In this document: positions 30,112 to 39,351 of the stretch, piece by piece
Numbering within the stretch: position 1 is the stretch's first letter
Layout: every line of letters starts with the position of its first letter
NCBI RefSeq assembly: GCF_025822605.1
Contig: NZ_JACKTY010000012.1
Location: forward strand, 436,635 to 500,634
Source: Mycolicibacterium komossense
Lineage (GTDB): Bacteria > Actinomycetota > Actinomycetes > Mycobacteriales > Mycobacteriaceae
Direction: 5' to 3'
Length of the DNA: 64,000 bases
The notes under the pieces: generated by a model
Told to the model about the DNA's origin: nothing
The model's input: only the letters and a program-made list of their open reading frames with translations
The model's database searches: none
Translations under genes and position numbers: made by a program

Positions 30112-30303
30112 ATGGCTCAGGAGCAGACGAAGAGTGGCGGTGGCAGCGATGATGACGACGTCACCGGCACCACGGCAGCGGGCCAAGAGCGTCGCGAGAA
30201 GCTGACCGAGGAGACCGACGATCTGCTCGACGAGATCGACGACGTCCTTGAAGAGAATGCCGAGGATTTTGTGCGCGCATACGTGCAAAAGGGCGGACAG
30301 TGA
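30112..30303 (+). CDS. pup: prokaryotic ubiquitin-like protein Pup
   Basis: 63-residue intrinsically disordered modifier. The sequence '[11 protein letters not shown]' begins the protein. The central '[21 protein letters not shown]' region is the helix that binds the Mpa coiled coil. It ends 'VQKGGQ'; the last Gln must be deamidated by Dop before PafA can form the isopeptide bond. ATG 30112 follows AGGAGG and matches other Pup proteins; a longer start at 30091 is rejected. The stop overlaps the prcB GTG by 4 bases, coupling Pup and proteasome synthesis. Confidence 0.98.
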   Translation: MAQEQTKSGGGSDDDDVTGTTAAGQERREKLTEETDDLLDEIDDVLEENAEDFVRAYVQKGGQ

Positions 30304-31181
30304 CCTGGCCGTTCAGCGACCGCGCGGCCACCAGCTCACCACTTTCTGATCTCTCTTCGTTCTCAGATCTCCTGCGGCGACAGGCTCCTCATCTGTTGCC
30401 GACGGGTGCTGGGCATGTCGCCGGGTCGGGTGCTGATCTCCCGCACGGGACCACGATCGTGGCACTGAAATATCCCGGCGGCGTGTTGATCGCCGGCGAT
30501 CGGCGAGCGACCCAAGGCAACATGATCGCCGGCCGCGATGTGCAGAAGGTGGCCATCGCCGACGACTACACCGCCACTGGTATCGCGGGTACGGCGGCGA
30601 TCGCCGTCGAGTTCGCCCGGCTGTATGCCGTCGAGCTGGAGCATTACGAGAAAGTCGAAGGCGTGCCGCTGACGTTTCGCGGCAAGGTGAACCGGTTGGC
30701 GATCATGGTGCGCGGCAACCTCGGTGCGGCCTTGCAGGGGTTCGTTGCCCTGCCGTTGCTGGTTGGCTACGACCTGGCGGACCCGGACCCGCGCAACGCG
30801 GGCCGCATCGTGTCCTTCGACGCCGCCGGCGGCTGGAATATCGAGGTCGAGGGATACCAGTCGGTGGGCTCGGGCTCGATCTTCGCGAAATCGTCGATCA
30901 AGAAACTGTATTCGCGTGTGACCGACGCCGAATCCGCGCTGCGGGTGGCCATCGAGGCGCTCTACGACGCGGCCGACGACGACTCCGCCACCGGTGGACC
31001 CGATTTGGTGCGGGGGATCTACCCGACCGCGGTCACCATCGGCGCGGAGGGGGCCGACGACGTGGCCGAGGAGCGGATCGCCGAACTGGCCCGTGAGGTC
31101 ATCGCCGACCGTTCGCGCGCCGACACATTCGGTCCAGGCGACAGCGTAGGCATCAACGAAGCACCACGAGCGGACTCATGA
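30300..31181 (+). CDS. prcB: 20S proteasome beta subunit
   Basis: 293-residue Ntn-hydrolase forming the catalytic inner rings. A 50-residue propeptide ends at 'LPHG'; autocleavage exposes Thr51 as the nucleophile ('[11 protein letters not shown]'). Mature Asp17 ('AGDRRATQ') and Lys33 ('RDVQKV') complete the site, so it is active. GTG at 30300 overlaps the end of pup. The stop overlaps the prcA start by 4 bases (ATGA), giving a strictly coupled pup-prcB-prcA operon. Confidence 0.98.
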   Translation: MTWPFSDRAATSSPLSDLSSFSDLLRRQAPHLLPTGAGHVAGSGADLPHGTTIVALKYPGGVLIAGDRRATQGNMIAGRDVQKVAIADDYTATGIAGTAAIAVEFARLYAVELEHYEKVEGVPLTFRGKVNRLAIMVRGNLGAALQGFVALPLLVGYDLADPDPRNAGRIVSFDAAGGWNIEVEGYQSVGSGSIFAKSSIKKLYSRVTDAESALRVAIEALYDAADDDSATGGPDLVRGIYPTAVTIGAEGADDVAEERIAELAREVIADRSRADTFGPGDSVGINEAPRADS

Positions 31182-31969
31182 GCTTTCCCTATTTCATCTC
31201 GCCCGAACAGGCGATGCGCGAGCGCAGCGAACTCGCGCGCAAAGGTATCGGCCGCGGTCGCAGCGTGATCGCCTTGGCCTACGCCGGTGGTGTGCTGTTC
31301 GTGGCGGAGAACCCGTCGCGGTCCCTGCAGAAGGTCAGCGAACTCTACGACCGGGTCGGTTTCGCCGCGGTCGGTCGCTTTAACGAGTTCGACAACCTGC
31401 GGCGTGGCGGTATCCAGTACGCCGACACCAAGGGCTATGCCTACGACCGGCGCGATGTGTCGGGGCGGCAGTTGGCCAACGTCTACGCCCAGACCCTCGG
31501 CACCATCTTCACCGAGCAGGCCAAGCCGTATGAGGTCGAGCTGTGCGTGGCCGAGGTCGCTCATTACGGCGAGACCAAGGCGCCGGAGCTTTACCGCATC
31601 ACCTACGACGGATCCATCGCCGACGAGCCACATTTCGTGGTGATGGGCGGCACGACCGAACCGATCATCACCGCGTTGAAGAACACCTACGCGGAGAACG
31701 CGGATCTTGCGGACGCCGTGAAGATCGCGGTCGACGCGCTACGGGTCGGGATCGCCAGCAGCGGTACACCGAGTGGATCGGGTTCGGGCTCCGGTTCGGG
31801 ATCGGCTGAGCCACGCACGCTGGATGTTTCGACACTCGAGGTCGCGATCCTCGATGCCAACCGGCCGCGACGGGCGTTCCGCCGGATCACCGGTGCCGCA
31901 CTGGAACCCTTACTGCCGCAAGCCGATTCAGAGGCTGAGGGCACCGGCGATTCAGCGACCTCCGGCTAG
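31178..31969 (+). CDS. prcA: 20S proteasome alpha subunit
   Basis: 263-residue subunit of the outer rings, gating access and docking Mpa. '[47 protein letters not shown]' is the gate and the first strand. The protein lacks a catalytic Thr, as expected. Residues 199-209 are a pure Ser-Gly run encoded by a hexanucleotide-like repeat (31772-31805) inside the loop before '[21 protein letters not shown]'. This is longer than I recall for M. tuberculosis PrcA and lies outside the conserved fold. The acidic tail is typical. Confidence 0.97.
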   Translation: MSFPYFISPEQAMRERSELARKGIGRGRSVIALAYAGGVLFVAENPSRSLQKVSELYDRVGFAAVGRFNEFDNLRRGGIQYADTKGYAYDRRDVSGRQLANVYAQTLGTIFTEQAKPYEVELCVAEVAHYGETKAPELYRITYDGSIADEPHFVVMGGTTEPIITALKNTYAENADLADAVKIAVDALRVGIASSGTPSGSGSGSGSGSAEPRTLDVSTLEVAILDANRPRRAFRRITGAALEPLLPQADSEAEGTGDSATSG

Positions 31970-32026
31970 GCAGGCCCGGAGGTCGAGGCTGAGCCCATTG
32001 CGTTCGCGAAGGCGGGGGCCAGCGCA

Positions 32027-32908
32027 CTATCGGACGATCAGCACCGGACATTCGGCGCGGTGCAGGACGCTCTGGCTGACCGAGCCGAGCGTGGCCCCGG
32101 TGATCCCACCGCTGCCGTGGCTGCCGACTACCACCAGCTGAGCATCGCCGGACAGTTCGACCAGCCCCTTGGCCGGGCTGATATCCCGGAACACCTCGGT
32201 CACATGGGCATTCGGATACGTGCGCGCGAACGGCGCGACCAACTCGTCCATCCGTTGGCGCTGCTGGGTCTGCAGCATGTCCAGTAAGTTCCAGTCCATC
32301 AGCCCCTGGCTGTAGCCCAGCCCCACCGCCGCGGTGATCTCCCACATGTGCACCACGGTCAGCGGCGCATGCAATGTGCGCGCAACCTCGAAGGCCGCGG
32401 CCAGTGCCCTGGCGGAACCGTCGGATTCGTCGATCCCCACCACCACCGGTAGCGGCTTCCCAGTCCGGCGGGCCGCCGGCTCACGCCAGGCCAGCACCGG
32501 GCACAGCGCGCCGTGCGCGATCCGGATGGCGTGTGGGCCCAACACCCGATGCTCGTCGGAGCCAGCGCCGACCACGACGAGGCGGGCGTCGTCGGACGCT
32601 TCCTGCAGGGCCACGGTCACCGATTTCTTCACGATCGTGGTCTGCACCCCGAGCTGGGGATGGGTGGACTTCACGGCTTCCTCGGCGACGGCCAGCACGG
32701 CGTCGGTGCCTTCGGCCGTTATCGAGGGGCTGTCGGTGGTGAAATGCCAGTCCAATCGGGGGACCGCATGCAGCAACACCAGCGGGGCCGCGCTTTTCGC
32801 GGCGAAGTCGGCTGCCCACCGGGCGGCGCCGAGCGCGGCCTCGGATCCGTCGATTCCCACCACAACTTCTGAGCCCCCGTGCAGGGCACCTCCGACTTCG
32901 CTGTCCAT
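32027..32908 (-). CDS. tandem-domain universal stress protein
   Basis: 293 residues with two UspA domains, about 12-140 and 150-293. Each starts with a 'VVVGIDGSE/ESD' strand. The second domain ends with the ATP-binding loop 'GSHGSGGITGATLGSVSQSVLHRAECPVLIV' (G-2x-G-9x-G-S). The first has a degenerate version ('GAGSDEHRVLGPHAIRIAHGALCPVL'). Two-domain Usp proteins are numerous in mycobacteria and are often induced by DosR under hypoxia; I did not identify a DosR box here. It is convergent with prcA. ATG 32908 is used. Confidence 0.92.
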   Translation of the reverse strand: MDSEVGGALHGGSEVVVGIDGSEAALGAARWAADFAAKSAAPLVLLHAVPRLDWHFTTDSPSITAEGTDAVLAVAEEAVKSTHPQLGVQTTIVKKSVTVALQEASDDARLVVVGAGSDEHRVLGPHAIRIAHGALCPVLAWREPAARRTGKPLPVVVGIDESDGSARALAAAFEVARTLHAPLTVVHMWEITAAVGLGYSQGLMDWNLLDMLQTQQRQRMDELVAPFARTYPNAHVTEVFRDISPAKGLVELSGDAQLVVVGSHGSGGITGATLGSVSQSVLHRAECPVLIVR

Positions 32909-32927
32909 CGGTGCAGACTAGCTGCCG

Positions 32928-34712
32928 TCAGCGCACCTGTATCAGCCCACGGTCACCGGTGATGACGCCCAGGATGTTGCGCCAGGCGTCAGACGGTTCG
33001 CTCAGCACATCGCTGTGCGCGGCCAGCCCGGACATCACGGTGCCGTCCAGTCGGTGTCCGGTGTCCAAGCGGATGACGCCGGGCATCTCGTCGGGGTCGG
33101 CACCGTGGGGTCCGGTCGGAAAACCCTGGACCGCTTCGATCGGGTCACCCGGCGCGGTCATCGAGAAGCGCAGCACGTGTGGGTTGCGGTTGTGCCAGTC
33201 GCCGGGATCGTGCACGCCCACACCGGCGCCGGCCGCCTCGACGTAGAGGGTGCGGTCGGCGGTCAGACCGAGGCTTTCGGCGGTGCCGAGAATGGAACCG
33301 CCGTAGGAATGCCCGATGAAGGTGACCGGGATCCGTTGTCCGGTGGTGGTTTCCGTGCCGGCGAGCGTGCGTTCGACGTCCTCGCTGAACGCCACCAGTC
33401 TCGGCGCCATCTCCAGGGCAAACCGCGGTTCGGCGGCGTTGAGCAGGCCGGTGACCGGACCGCCGGTGGGGAACGGGCCGCCCAGATAGGTGATCATCGC
33501 GACGCTGCCACGCCCGGCCGCGACGAATCTGCGGGCGGTTTCCGTCGTGCCCGCCGACCCGATGATGGTGGTGTTCAGTCCGGGTACGAGCACGCCGACA
33601 CTCGTGGCGCTGTGCAGGTCTCCGATCAACTCGACCAGCGATGCGCGGGCCGGGTCGAACGCCAGGATCTGACGCGGCCTCATCGACTCTGACGCCGGGC
33701 CTTCGCGGCGGCCCGGATCCGGTACCTCCGCCAGCAGTCCCTGATAGAAGGCGATGTGGCGGCGGGCGTCGGCGTCGTGTGCGCCGATCGCGGCGGCCCG
33801 CAGCCCCGCATCGGCGTGCGCCGCCACCCACATCCGTTCCGCGCTCGCCGGGTCGAGGTGCTGGGCCGCAATGGCCTGACCCAGCACGCGCCGGAGCTTG
33901 TCGTCGTCAGGGCGGTCGATGGTGCGCCGCTGGTCGAGGATGGCGTCGGCGATATTGATCCGGTTGGCGGCGATTCGCATCTCCCACGGCGCCCCGTCGG
34001 TGTTGCCCACCTGCGCGGGCATCGTGTCGATCAGGTGTTGCCGCTGTGCTGGGGTCATCGCCGCGATCTGGCCGGCGATGCGGTCTTGGCTCATCGACGG
34101 CCAGGCCGCGACGATCGCGGCGTCCGCCACCGGCCCCACCCCGGCCGGTCGCGTGTGCGCCGGGCCCTGATCTGTCGCCGCCGCACGGACGTCGAAGGCC
34201 TGGTCGATATCGTGGGCGGTTTCGGTGTCCGCCGCCCCGAGCCGATCCAGAGCGGTGCGCAGCAGATCGGTGAGTTCGGTTGCGCGCATTGCCATCATGA
34301 GCTGGGCCACCCGCTCGTCGCCGCCGGAGGTCAGGCGCAATAGGGGTGCGGCGTCACCGTCGGGCGGTGCCACGGTGCCGTCGTCGGCAACCCGGTACCC
34401 ATCGGCGTCGGAGAGCACCGCCAGGACCTCGTCGCGCGCCGCGGCGATCCGGGCGGCGCCGTCGCGGGCGGCCACCGCCGCGGCGACGAACCCGCGGGTC
34501 ATCGCCGTCGCCGCCATCTGAGCCGAGGCGAGCCGCTCCCATCCGGTGGCGGCTGCGGTGCCGGCCCAGCCGTCGCGGCCCTCATCGGCGCTGCGACGGA
34601 GTTCGTCGACCTCGGTCTGCAGGTGTCCGGCCGCGTCATCCCAGGCGTCGGCGACCTCGCGGAGTCTCTCCGGTCGCCACTGCCGTGCCTGGGTGACCGT
34701 CGGTCGGGTCAT
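32928..34712 (-). CDS. DUF1023 alpha/beta hydrolase with N-terminal WXG100-like helices
   Basis: 594 residues. The first ~120 form a helical hairpin reminiscent of WXG100 proteins ('RPERLREVADAWDDAAGHLQ' then 'GWAGTAA'). The C-terminal half is a DUF1023 hydrolase with nucleophile elbow 'FIGHSYGGSIL', upstream 'VLVPGLNTTI' and a late His region 'LDTGHRLDGT'. It resembles the mycobacterial Rv2079 type. The layout suggests a secreted or cell-envelope hydrolase linked to type VII export, which is inferred. ATG 34712 overlaps the stop of the small EspC-like gene (ATGA). Longer frames upstream are Arg-rich and rejected. Confidence 0.82.
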   Translation of the reverse strand: MTRPTVTQARQWRPERLREVADAWDDAAGHLQTEVDELRRSADEGRDGWAGTAAATGWERLASAQMAATAMTRGFVAAAVAARDGAARIAAARDEVLAVLSDADGYRVADDGTVAPPDGDAAPLLRLTSGGDERVAQLMMAMRATELTDLLRTALDRLGAADTETAHDIDQAFDVRAAATDQGPAHTRPAGVGPVADAAIVAAWPSMSQDRIAGQIAAMTPAQRQHLIDTMPAQVGNTDGAPWEMRIAANRINIADAILDQRRTIDRPDDDKLRRVLGQAIAAQHLDPASAERMWVAAHADAGLRAAAIGAHDADARRHIAFYQGLLAEVPDPGRREGPASESMRPRQILAFDPARASLVELIGDLHSATSVGVLVPGLNTTIIGSAGTTETARRFVAAGRGSVAMITYLGGPFPTGGPVTGLLNAAEPRFALEMAPRLVAFSEDVERTLAGTETTTGQRIPVTFIGHSYGGSILGTAESLGLTADRTLYVEAAGAGVGVHDPGDWHNRNPHVLRFSMTAPGDPIEAVQGFPTGPHGADPDEMPGVIRLDTGHRLDGTVMSGLAAHSDVLSEPSDAWRNILGVITGDRGLIQVR

Positions 34713-34990
34713 GGCCGGTCGAGGCGGGCCATACTGTTCTGCTCGGCAGTCGCGAAGGCACTGGCCGCTATTCGAGCCGCCGTCGCCCAGCCCCGCAGCT
34801 GCCCCACCACGTCCTCGAGTCGGACGGCGACCACGGCGGGCGCAGCGATACCGCCTACCGCGGAGCCGGCGAGGTCCTCCGCGTGCAATCCTGCGCATCG
34901 GTATCGGTCGATGGCGTCGGCGGCACGGTCGACCCGATTGGCGACGACACGGAGGCGGGGCAGGTCAGCGGTGAGCGGTGTTTCGGCCAT
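34709..34990 (-). CDS. small EspC/WXG100-like helical protein
   Basis: 93 residues predicted to be two helices: 'LPRLRVVANRVDRAADAIDRYR' and 'VVAVRLEDVVGQLRGWATAARIAASAFATAEQ'. The pattern of a small helical protein placed directly before a larger hydrolase with a WXG-like N-terminus is that of type VII secretion partner pairs (EspC/DUF2580-like). There is no clear YxxxD signal. The 4-base overlap with the hydrolase gene implies stoichiometric synthesis. I start at 34990, where the product begins 'MAETPLT'; a start at 35032 is possible. Confidence 0.6.
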   Translation of the reverse strand: MAETPLTADLPRLRVVANRVDRAADAIDRYRCAGLHAEDLAGSAVGGIAAPAVVAVRLEDVVGQLRGWATAARIAASAFATAEQNSMARLDRP

Positions 34991-35047
34991 AACGCATGGT
35001 GGCCGGAGCGCGACGGCCCCGCCGACAGCCATCCACAGGCCGCTTGG

Positions 35048-35332
35048 CTAACTTGCCGGCGGGGTGTCCCTGAGCCTGACGAGGAGCGTGCGCAACCGGT
35101 CTTCCGCGTCGCAGCCGGCATACGCGTTGAGCCAGGCGTTGGCGCGGGTGAGTAGGTCGGGTATCAGCGCGGATTCCAGCTGCTGGGCGCACGACAGCAG
35201 GTGCTCGATCGCCCCGTAGGTGTCGCCCGCACCGATCTTGGCGTAGATATCTGCCCGGTCCGCAGCGGTGAGCACCGCATCGACAGCGGCCGCGAGGTCC
35301 CACGCCAGGTCGTATTCAGCGGTACTTTCCAC
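35048..35332 (-). CDS. small helical protein of unknown function
   Basis: 94 residues, mostly helical and acidic at the N-terminus ('EYDLAWDLAAAVDAVLTAADRADIYAKIGAGDTYGAIEHLL'), with 'RANAWLNAYAGCDAEDRLRTLLVRLRD' at the C-terminus. I recognise no family. It is the first gene of the minus-strand run leading to the EspC-like protein and the DUF1023 hydrolase (57-base gap), so it may belong to that cassette, for example as a chaperone. It uses a GTG start at 35332 and is divergent from pafA. Confidence 0.6.
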   Translation of the reverse strand: MESTAEYDLAWDLAAAVDAVLTAADRADIYAKIGAGDTYGAIEHLLSCAQQLESALIPDLLTRANAWLNAYAGCDAEDRLRTLLVRLRDTPPAS

Positions 35333-35489
35333 CTCTCAATCATCCTGGTAACCGGGTAATTTGGCAGGACGAGCCGGGGCGTTGGCCAGCTGTTCAGGTG
35401 GTGGCAACGGCGATGACGGGCCAGCGGAGCCAGGCTGGTTCGGCGCGCTTGCCCACCGCGGCGACGGGCCAACCAGTACGCTCGAATAT

Positions 35490-36848
35490 GTGCAGCGACG
35501 AATCATGGGGATCGAGACCGAATTCGGTGTCACCTGCACGTTCCACGGTCACCGACGGCTCAGCCCCGACGAGGTCGCACGCTACCTGTTTCGCAGAGTG
35601 GTGTCGTGGGGCCGCAGTTCAAACGTTTTCCTCCGCAATGGCGCACGGCTCTATCTCGATGTGGGCAGCCACCCCGAGTACGCCACCGCCGAATGCGACA
35701 GCCTGCACCAGCTCGTCACCCACGATCGCGCGGGTGAGCGGGTCCTGGAAGACCTGCTCATCGACGCCGAGCAGCGGTTGGCCGACGAGGGCATCGGCGG
35801 GGACATCTACCTGTTCAAGAACAACACCGACTCGGCAGGCAACTCGTATGGCTGCCACGAGAACTATCTGATCGTGCGGGCCGGCGAATTCTCCCGGATA
35901 TCGGATGTGCTGCTGCCGTTCCTGGTCACCCGCCAGTTGATCTGCGGCGCAGGCAAGGTACTGCAGACACCTAAAGCCGCCACCTTCTGCCTGAGCCAGC
36001 GCGCCGAACACATCTGGGAAGGCGTCTCCAGCGCCACCACCCGGTCACGGCCCATCATCAACACCCGCGACGAACCACATGCCGACGCCGAGAAGTACCG
36101 CCGCCTGCACGTCATCGTCGGCGACTCCAACATGTGCGAGTCCACCACCATGCTCAAGGTGGGCACCGCCGCGCTGGTGCTGGAGATGATCGAAGCCGGC
36201 GTTCCGTTCCGCGACTTCTCCCTGGACAACCCGATCCGGGCCATCCGCGAGGTCAGTCACGACCTCACCGGCCGCCGCCCGGTCCGCCTCGCCGGCGGCC
36301 GCCAGGCCAGCGCGCTGGACATCCAGCGGGAGTACTACGCCCGCGCAGTCGAACACCTGCAGACCCGCGAACCCAACCCGCAGGTAGAACAGGTCGTCGA
36401 CCTGTGGGGTCGGCAACTTGACGCGATGGAGAGTCAGGATTTCGCCAAAGTCGACACCGAGATCGACTGGGTGATCAAGCGCAAGCTGTTCCAGCGTTAC
36501 CAGGACCGCTACAACATGGAGCTGTCCGACCCGAAGATCTCTCAGTTGGACCTGGCCTATCACGACATCAAGCGCGGCCGCGGCGTGTTCGATCTGCTGC
36601 AGCGCAAGGGTCTGGCCGCCAGGATCACCACCGACGAAGAGATCGACGAGGCCGTCGACACACCGCCACAGACCACCAGAGCGAAGTTGCGCGGCGAATT
36701 CATCAGCGCCGCACAGGATGCGGGTCGGGATTTCACCGTCGACTGGGTGCACCTCAAGCTCAACGACCAGGCTCAGCGCACAGTGCTGTGCAAGGACCCC
36801 TTCCGTGCCGTCGACGAACGCGTGAAGCGACTCATCGCCAGCATGTAA
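35490..36848 (+). CDS. pafA: Pup-protein ligase
   Basis: 452-residue ligase that uses ATP to join the C-terminal Glu of Pup to substrate lysines. '[21 protein letters not shown]' holds the Mg-binding Glu. '[20 protein letters not shown]' has Asp57, the catalytic base equivalent to the Dop aspartate. The C-terminal Pup-binding domain ends '[11 protein letters not shown]', identical to the family end. It is extremely conserved relative to M. tuberculosis PafA. I start at GTG 35490, because the family opens with '[10 protein letters not shown]'. The frame extends to 35361 without sense. pafB follows 35 bases later. Confidence 0.97.
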   Translation: MQRRIMGIETEFGVTCTFHGHRRLSPDEVARYLFRRVVSWGRSSNVFLRNGARLYLDVGSHPEYATAECDSLHQLVTHDRAGERVLEDLLIDAEQRLADEGIGGDIYLFKNNTDSAGNSYGCHENYLIVRAGEFSRISDVLLPFLVTRQLICGAGKVLQTPKAATFCLSQRAEHIWEGVSSATTRSRPIINTRDEPHADAEKYRRLHVIVGDSNMCESTTMLKVGTAALVLEMIEAGVPFRDFSLDNPIRAIREVSHDLTGRRPVRLAGGRQASALDIQREYYARAVEHLQTREPNPQVEQVVDLWGRQLDAMESQDFAKVDTEIDWVIKRKLFQRYQDRYNMELSDPKISQLDLAYHDIKRGRGVFDLLQRKGLAARITTDEEIDEAVDTPPQTTRAKLRGEFISAAQDAGRDFTVDWVHLKLNDQAQRTVLCKDPFRAVDERVKRLIASM

Positions 36849-36883
36849 GCGTCGGGAGTCTTCGGACCCCTAAGGTTGGATGA

Positions 36884-37882
36884 GTGGGGACCTCCAAAGT
36901 CGAGCGGTTGATGAACCTTGTCATCGCGCTGCTGTCGACACACGGCTACATCACCGCCGAGCGGATCCGCACGAATGTGGCCGGCTACGCCGACAGTCCC
37001 AGTGACGAGGCGTTCTCGCGGATGTTCGAGCGCGACAAGAACGAGTTGCGTGACCTGGGCATCCCGCTCGAGACGGGCCGGGTATCCGCGTTCGACCCCA
37101 CCGAGGGCTACCGGATCAACCGCGACGCCTACGCCTTGCCTGATATCGCGTTGACCCCCGACGAGGCCGCCGCGATCGCCGTCGCCGCGCAGCTGTGGGA
37201 ATCGCCCGAACTGGTCACCGCGGCCCAGGGGGCGGTACTCAAACTGCGTGCCGCCGGCGTCGACGTCGACCCGGTGGACACCGGCGTCGAGGTCGCGGCC
37301 CCGTCGGGTATGCCGGGACTGCGCGGCTCCGAGGATGTCCTCGGTGTCCTGTTGTCGGCGATCAATTCCGGTCAGGCTGTGCAATTTCCGCATCGCTCGT
37401 CGCGGACCGAGCCCTACACCGTGCGCACTGTCGAGCCGTGGGGCGTGGTCACCGAGAAGGGGCGCTGGTACCTCGTCGGGCACGACCGTGATCGCGATGC
37501 GACGCGGACGTTCCGGCTGTCGCGGATCGGCGCCGAGGTCACCCCGGTCGGCCCGACCGGTGCGGTGACTCGCCCCGACGGGGTAGATCTGCGCGGCATC
37601 GTCGCCCAGGTGATCGGGGAAAGCCCCAGCGGTGTGCTGGCCAGGGTCTGGGTGGCCGACGGCCGGGCCACTGCGCTGCGGCGCGCCGGAACGTCGTTGG
37701 GGCCCAGCCAGCTCGGCGAGCGCGCTGGGGAGATCGTCGAAGTCGATATCGGCCCGCGGGACCGGTTGGCCCGCGATATCGCCGGTTACGGCGCCGACGC
37801 CGTTGTGCTTGAGCCGCAATCACTTCGGGATGACGTCGTCGAGCGCTTGAGGGCACAGAGCGAGGGAGTGGATCGCGCATGA
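36884..37882 (+). CDS. pafB: WYL-domain DNA-damage regulator subunit PafB
   Basis: 332-residue regulator. The N-terminal winged helix is 'VERLMNLVIALLSTHGYITAERIRTNVAGY'. A WYL domain is centred on 'EKGRWYLVGHDRDRDATRTFRLSRI', followed by a C-terminal ferredoxin-like WCX region. In mycobacteria PafB and PafC form a heterodimer that activates RecA/LexA-independent DNA-repair genes with RNA polymerase. The gene sits in the pafA operon. Its TGA (37880-37882) lies inside the first copy of a 56-base tandem repeat that separates it from pafC. Confidence 0.95.
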   Translation: MGTSKVERLMNLVIALLSTHGYITAERIRTNVAGYADSPSDEAFSRMFERDKNELRDLGIPLETGRVSAFDPTEGYRINRDAYALPDIALTPDEAAAIAVAAQLWESPELVTAAQGAVLKLRAAGVDVDPVDTGVEVAAPSGMPGLRGSEDVLGVLLSAINSGQAVQFPHRSSRTEPYTVRTVEPWGVVTEKGRWYLVGHDRDRDATRTFRLSRIGAEVTPVGPTGAVTRPDGVDLRGIVAQVIGESPSGVLARVWVADGRATALRRAGTSLGPSQLGERAGEIVEVDIGPRDRLARDIAGYGADAVVLEPQSLRDDVVERLRAQSEGVDRA

Positions 37883-37994
37883 GGGCCCAGCGAGTAGCGA
37901 GCGCGCGAGGAACGAGCGGGGGAGTGGATCGCGCATGAGGGCCCAGCGAGTAGCGAGCGCGCGAGGAACGAGCGGGGGAGTGGATCGCGCATGA
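37866..37994 (+). repeat. 56-bp tandem repeat between pafB and pafC
   Basis: Copies start at 37866, 37922 and 37978: two complete 56-base units and a third copy of the first 17 bases. Each begins with GAGTGGATCGCGCATGAG. Copy 1 carries the pafB stop and copy 3 the pafC start within the same CGCATGAG core. The rest of the unit contains the 18-mer GCGCGCGAGGAACGAGCG (37901-37918, 37957-37974), found inverted upstream of dop at 28409-28426. Copies 1 and 2 are identical by eye. Confidence 0.9.
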
Positions 37995-38965
37995 GTCCCG
38001 TATCGACCCGGCTGGTCCGGCTGCTCAACATGGTGCCGTACTTCCAGGCCAACCCACGGATCACCTATGCCGAGGCGGCGGCCGACCTCGGGGTCAGCAC
38101 CAAACAGCTGCGCGAGGACCTCAACCAGCTGTGGATGTGCGGCCTGCCCGGTTACGGCCCCGGCGACCTGATCGATTTCGAGTTCTCCGGTGACACCATC
38201 GAGGTGACGTTCTCCGCCGGTATCGACCAGCCGTTGCGGCTGACCTCACCTGAGGCCACCGGGCTTTTGGTGGCGCTGCGCGCGCTGGTCGACGTGCCCG
38301 GCGTGGTCGACCCGGCCGCCGCCCGCAGCGCGATCGCCAAGATCGAGTCGGCGGCGGGCACCGTCGCGCACGGTTCGGGCGCGGCATCGGCCGAGTCGGA
38401 GCCCGCCCCCGTCGAGAACCAGGTCGCCGGCGCCGTCCGGGAGGCGGTACGCGCGGGTAAGGCCTTGACCATCGAGTACTACTCGGCCTCGGGGGACACC
38501 CTGTCGAGCCGGACCGTGGACCCGATCCGGGTGCTCCTGGTCGGCGATTACAGCTATCTGGAGGCGTGGTCGCGCGAGGCCGAGGGTGTGCGGCTGTTCC
38601 GGTTCGATCGGATTGTCGACGCCCGGGCCCTCGACGAGCCGTCAGCTCCGCCGGAACCTGCACTGCAGGGTCCACCGGACACCTCGCTGTTCGACGCCGA
38701 CCCGGCGCTGCCGTCGGCGACGCTGCGGGTGGCGCCCTCGGCGTCGTGGATGCTCGAGTACTACCCGATGCGGGTGCTGCAGGAATTACCGGACGGCTAC
38801 TGCGAGGCGGCGATGACTTACGCCTCGGAGGATTGGATGACGCGGCTGGTGCTCGGATTCGGTTCCGCAGTGACGGTGTTGGCGCCGGAATCGCTGGCCA
38901 TCCGGGTGCGCGAGGCCGCAACCGCGGCGTTGCGGGCCTATTCCGCCGGTCCGCGGTCCGGCTAG
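37991..38965 (+). CDS. pafC: WYL-domain DNA-damage regulator subunit PafC
   Basis: 324-residue partner of PafB with the same architecture: winged helix 'TRLVRLLNMVPYFQANPRITYAEAAADLGVSTKQLREDLNQLW', and a WYL domain around 'RTVDPIRVLLVGDYSYLEAWSREAEGVRLFRFDRI', where YLE replaces WYL. A linker of about 25 residues (120-145) is Ala/Ser/Glu-rich. The ATG at 37991 lies in the third partial copy of the tandem repeat. The repeat carries no strong Shine-Dalgarno other than GGGGGAG (37974-37980), so coupling to pafB, which an ATGA overlap would give, is lost here. Confidence 0.95.
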   Translation: MSPVSTRLVRLLNMVPYFQANPRITYAEAAADLGVSTKQLREDLNQLWMCGLPGYGPGDLIDFEFSGDTIEVTFSAGIDQPLRLTSPEATGLLVALRALVDVPGVVDPAAARSAIAKIESAAGTVAHGSGAASAESEPAPVENQVAGAVREAVRAGKALTIEYYSASGDTLSSRTVDPIRVLLVGDYSYLEAWSREAEGVRLFRFDRIVDARALDEPSAPPEPALQGPPDTSLFDADPALPSATLRVAPSASWMLEYYPMRVLQELPDGYCEAAMTYASEDWMTRLVLGFGSAVTVLAPESLAIRVREAATAALRAYSAGPRSG

Positions 38966-39024
38966 TTGCCCTGTCCCTGGGGTACCATCGAGGCCGAGTG
39001 GTACAGGTATGGAGGTAACCAATT

Positions 39025-39291
39025 ATGGGCGGTCTCAGTCCGTGGCACTGGGCAATTCTTGCCGTTGTGATCATCCTGCTCTTCGGTGCGAAGCGGTTGC
39101 CTGACGCAGCGCGTTCGCTGGGTAAGTCGATGCGCATCTTCAAGTCCGAGGTCAAGGAGATGCAGAACGACGGAAAGGCCGAACCTTCGCCGGCGCCATC
39201 GCCTGCACCGATCCAGCCGGCCGTCACCCAGGTGCAGTCCGAGCGGGTCGACACTGCGGAGCCCAAGCCCACCGACGCGCGCCCGGCCTGA
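39025..39291 (+). CDS. tatA: Sec-independent translocase subunit TatA
   Basis: 88 residues. One N-terminal membrane helix ('[14 protein letters not shown]') leads to the hinge '[25 protein letters not shown]', an amphipathic helix, followed by a Pro/Ala-rich cytosolic tail. It oligomerises to let folded twin-arginine substrates across the plasma membrane with TatC, the next gene. ATG 39025 follows a strong GGAGG 10 bases upstream. The order pafBC-tatA-tatC-helY is the usual actinobacterial one. Confidence 0.97.
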   Translation: MGGLSPWHWAILAVVIILLFGAKRLPDAARSLGKSMRIFKSEVKEMQNDGKAEPSPAPSPAPIQPAVTQVQSERVDTAEPKPTDARPA

Positions 39292-39351
39292 GCGCAGCAG
39301 CGTTAACCATCACTGGCGCACCGCGAGGTGCAGCGACACTGAATTCTGCTC

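Noticed and set aside
37883..37990. Reading from ATG 37879 or 37935 in the repeat copies as alternative pafC starts
   Set aside because: 56 is not a multiple of 3, so these ATGs are out of frame with pafC and hit unrelated codons.
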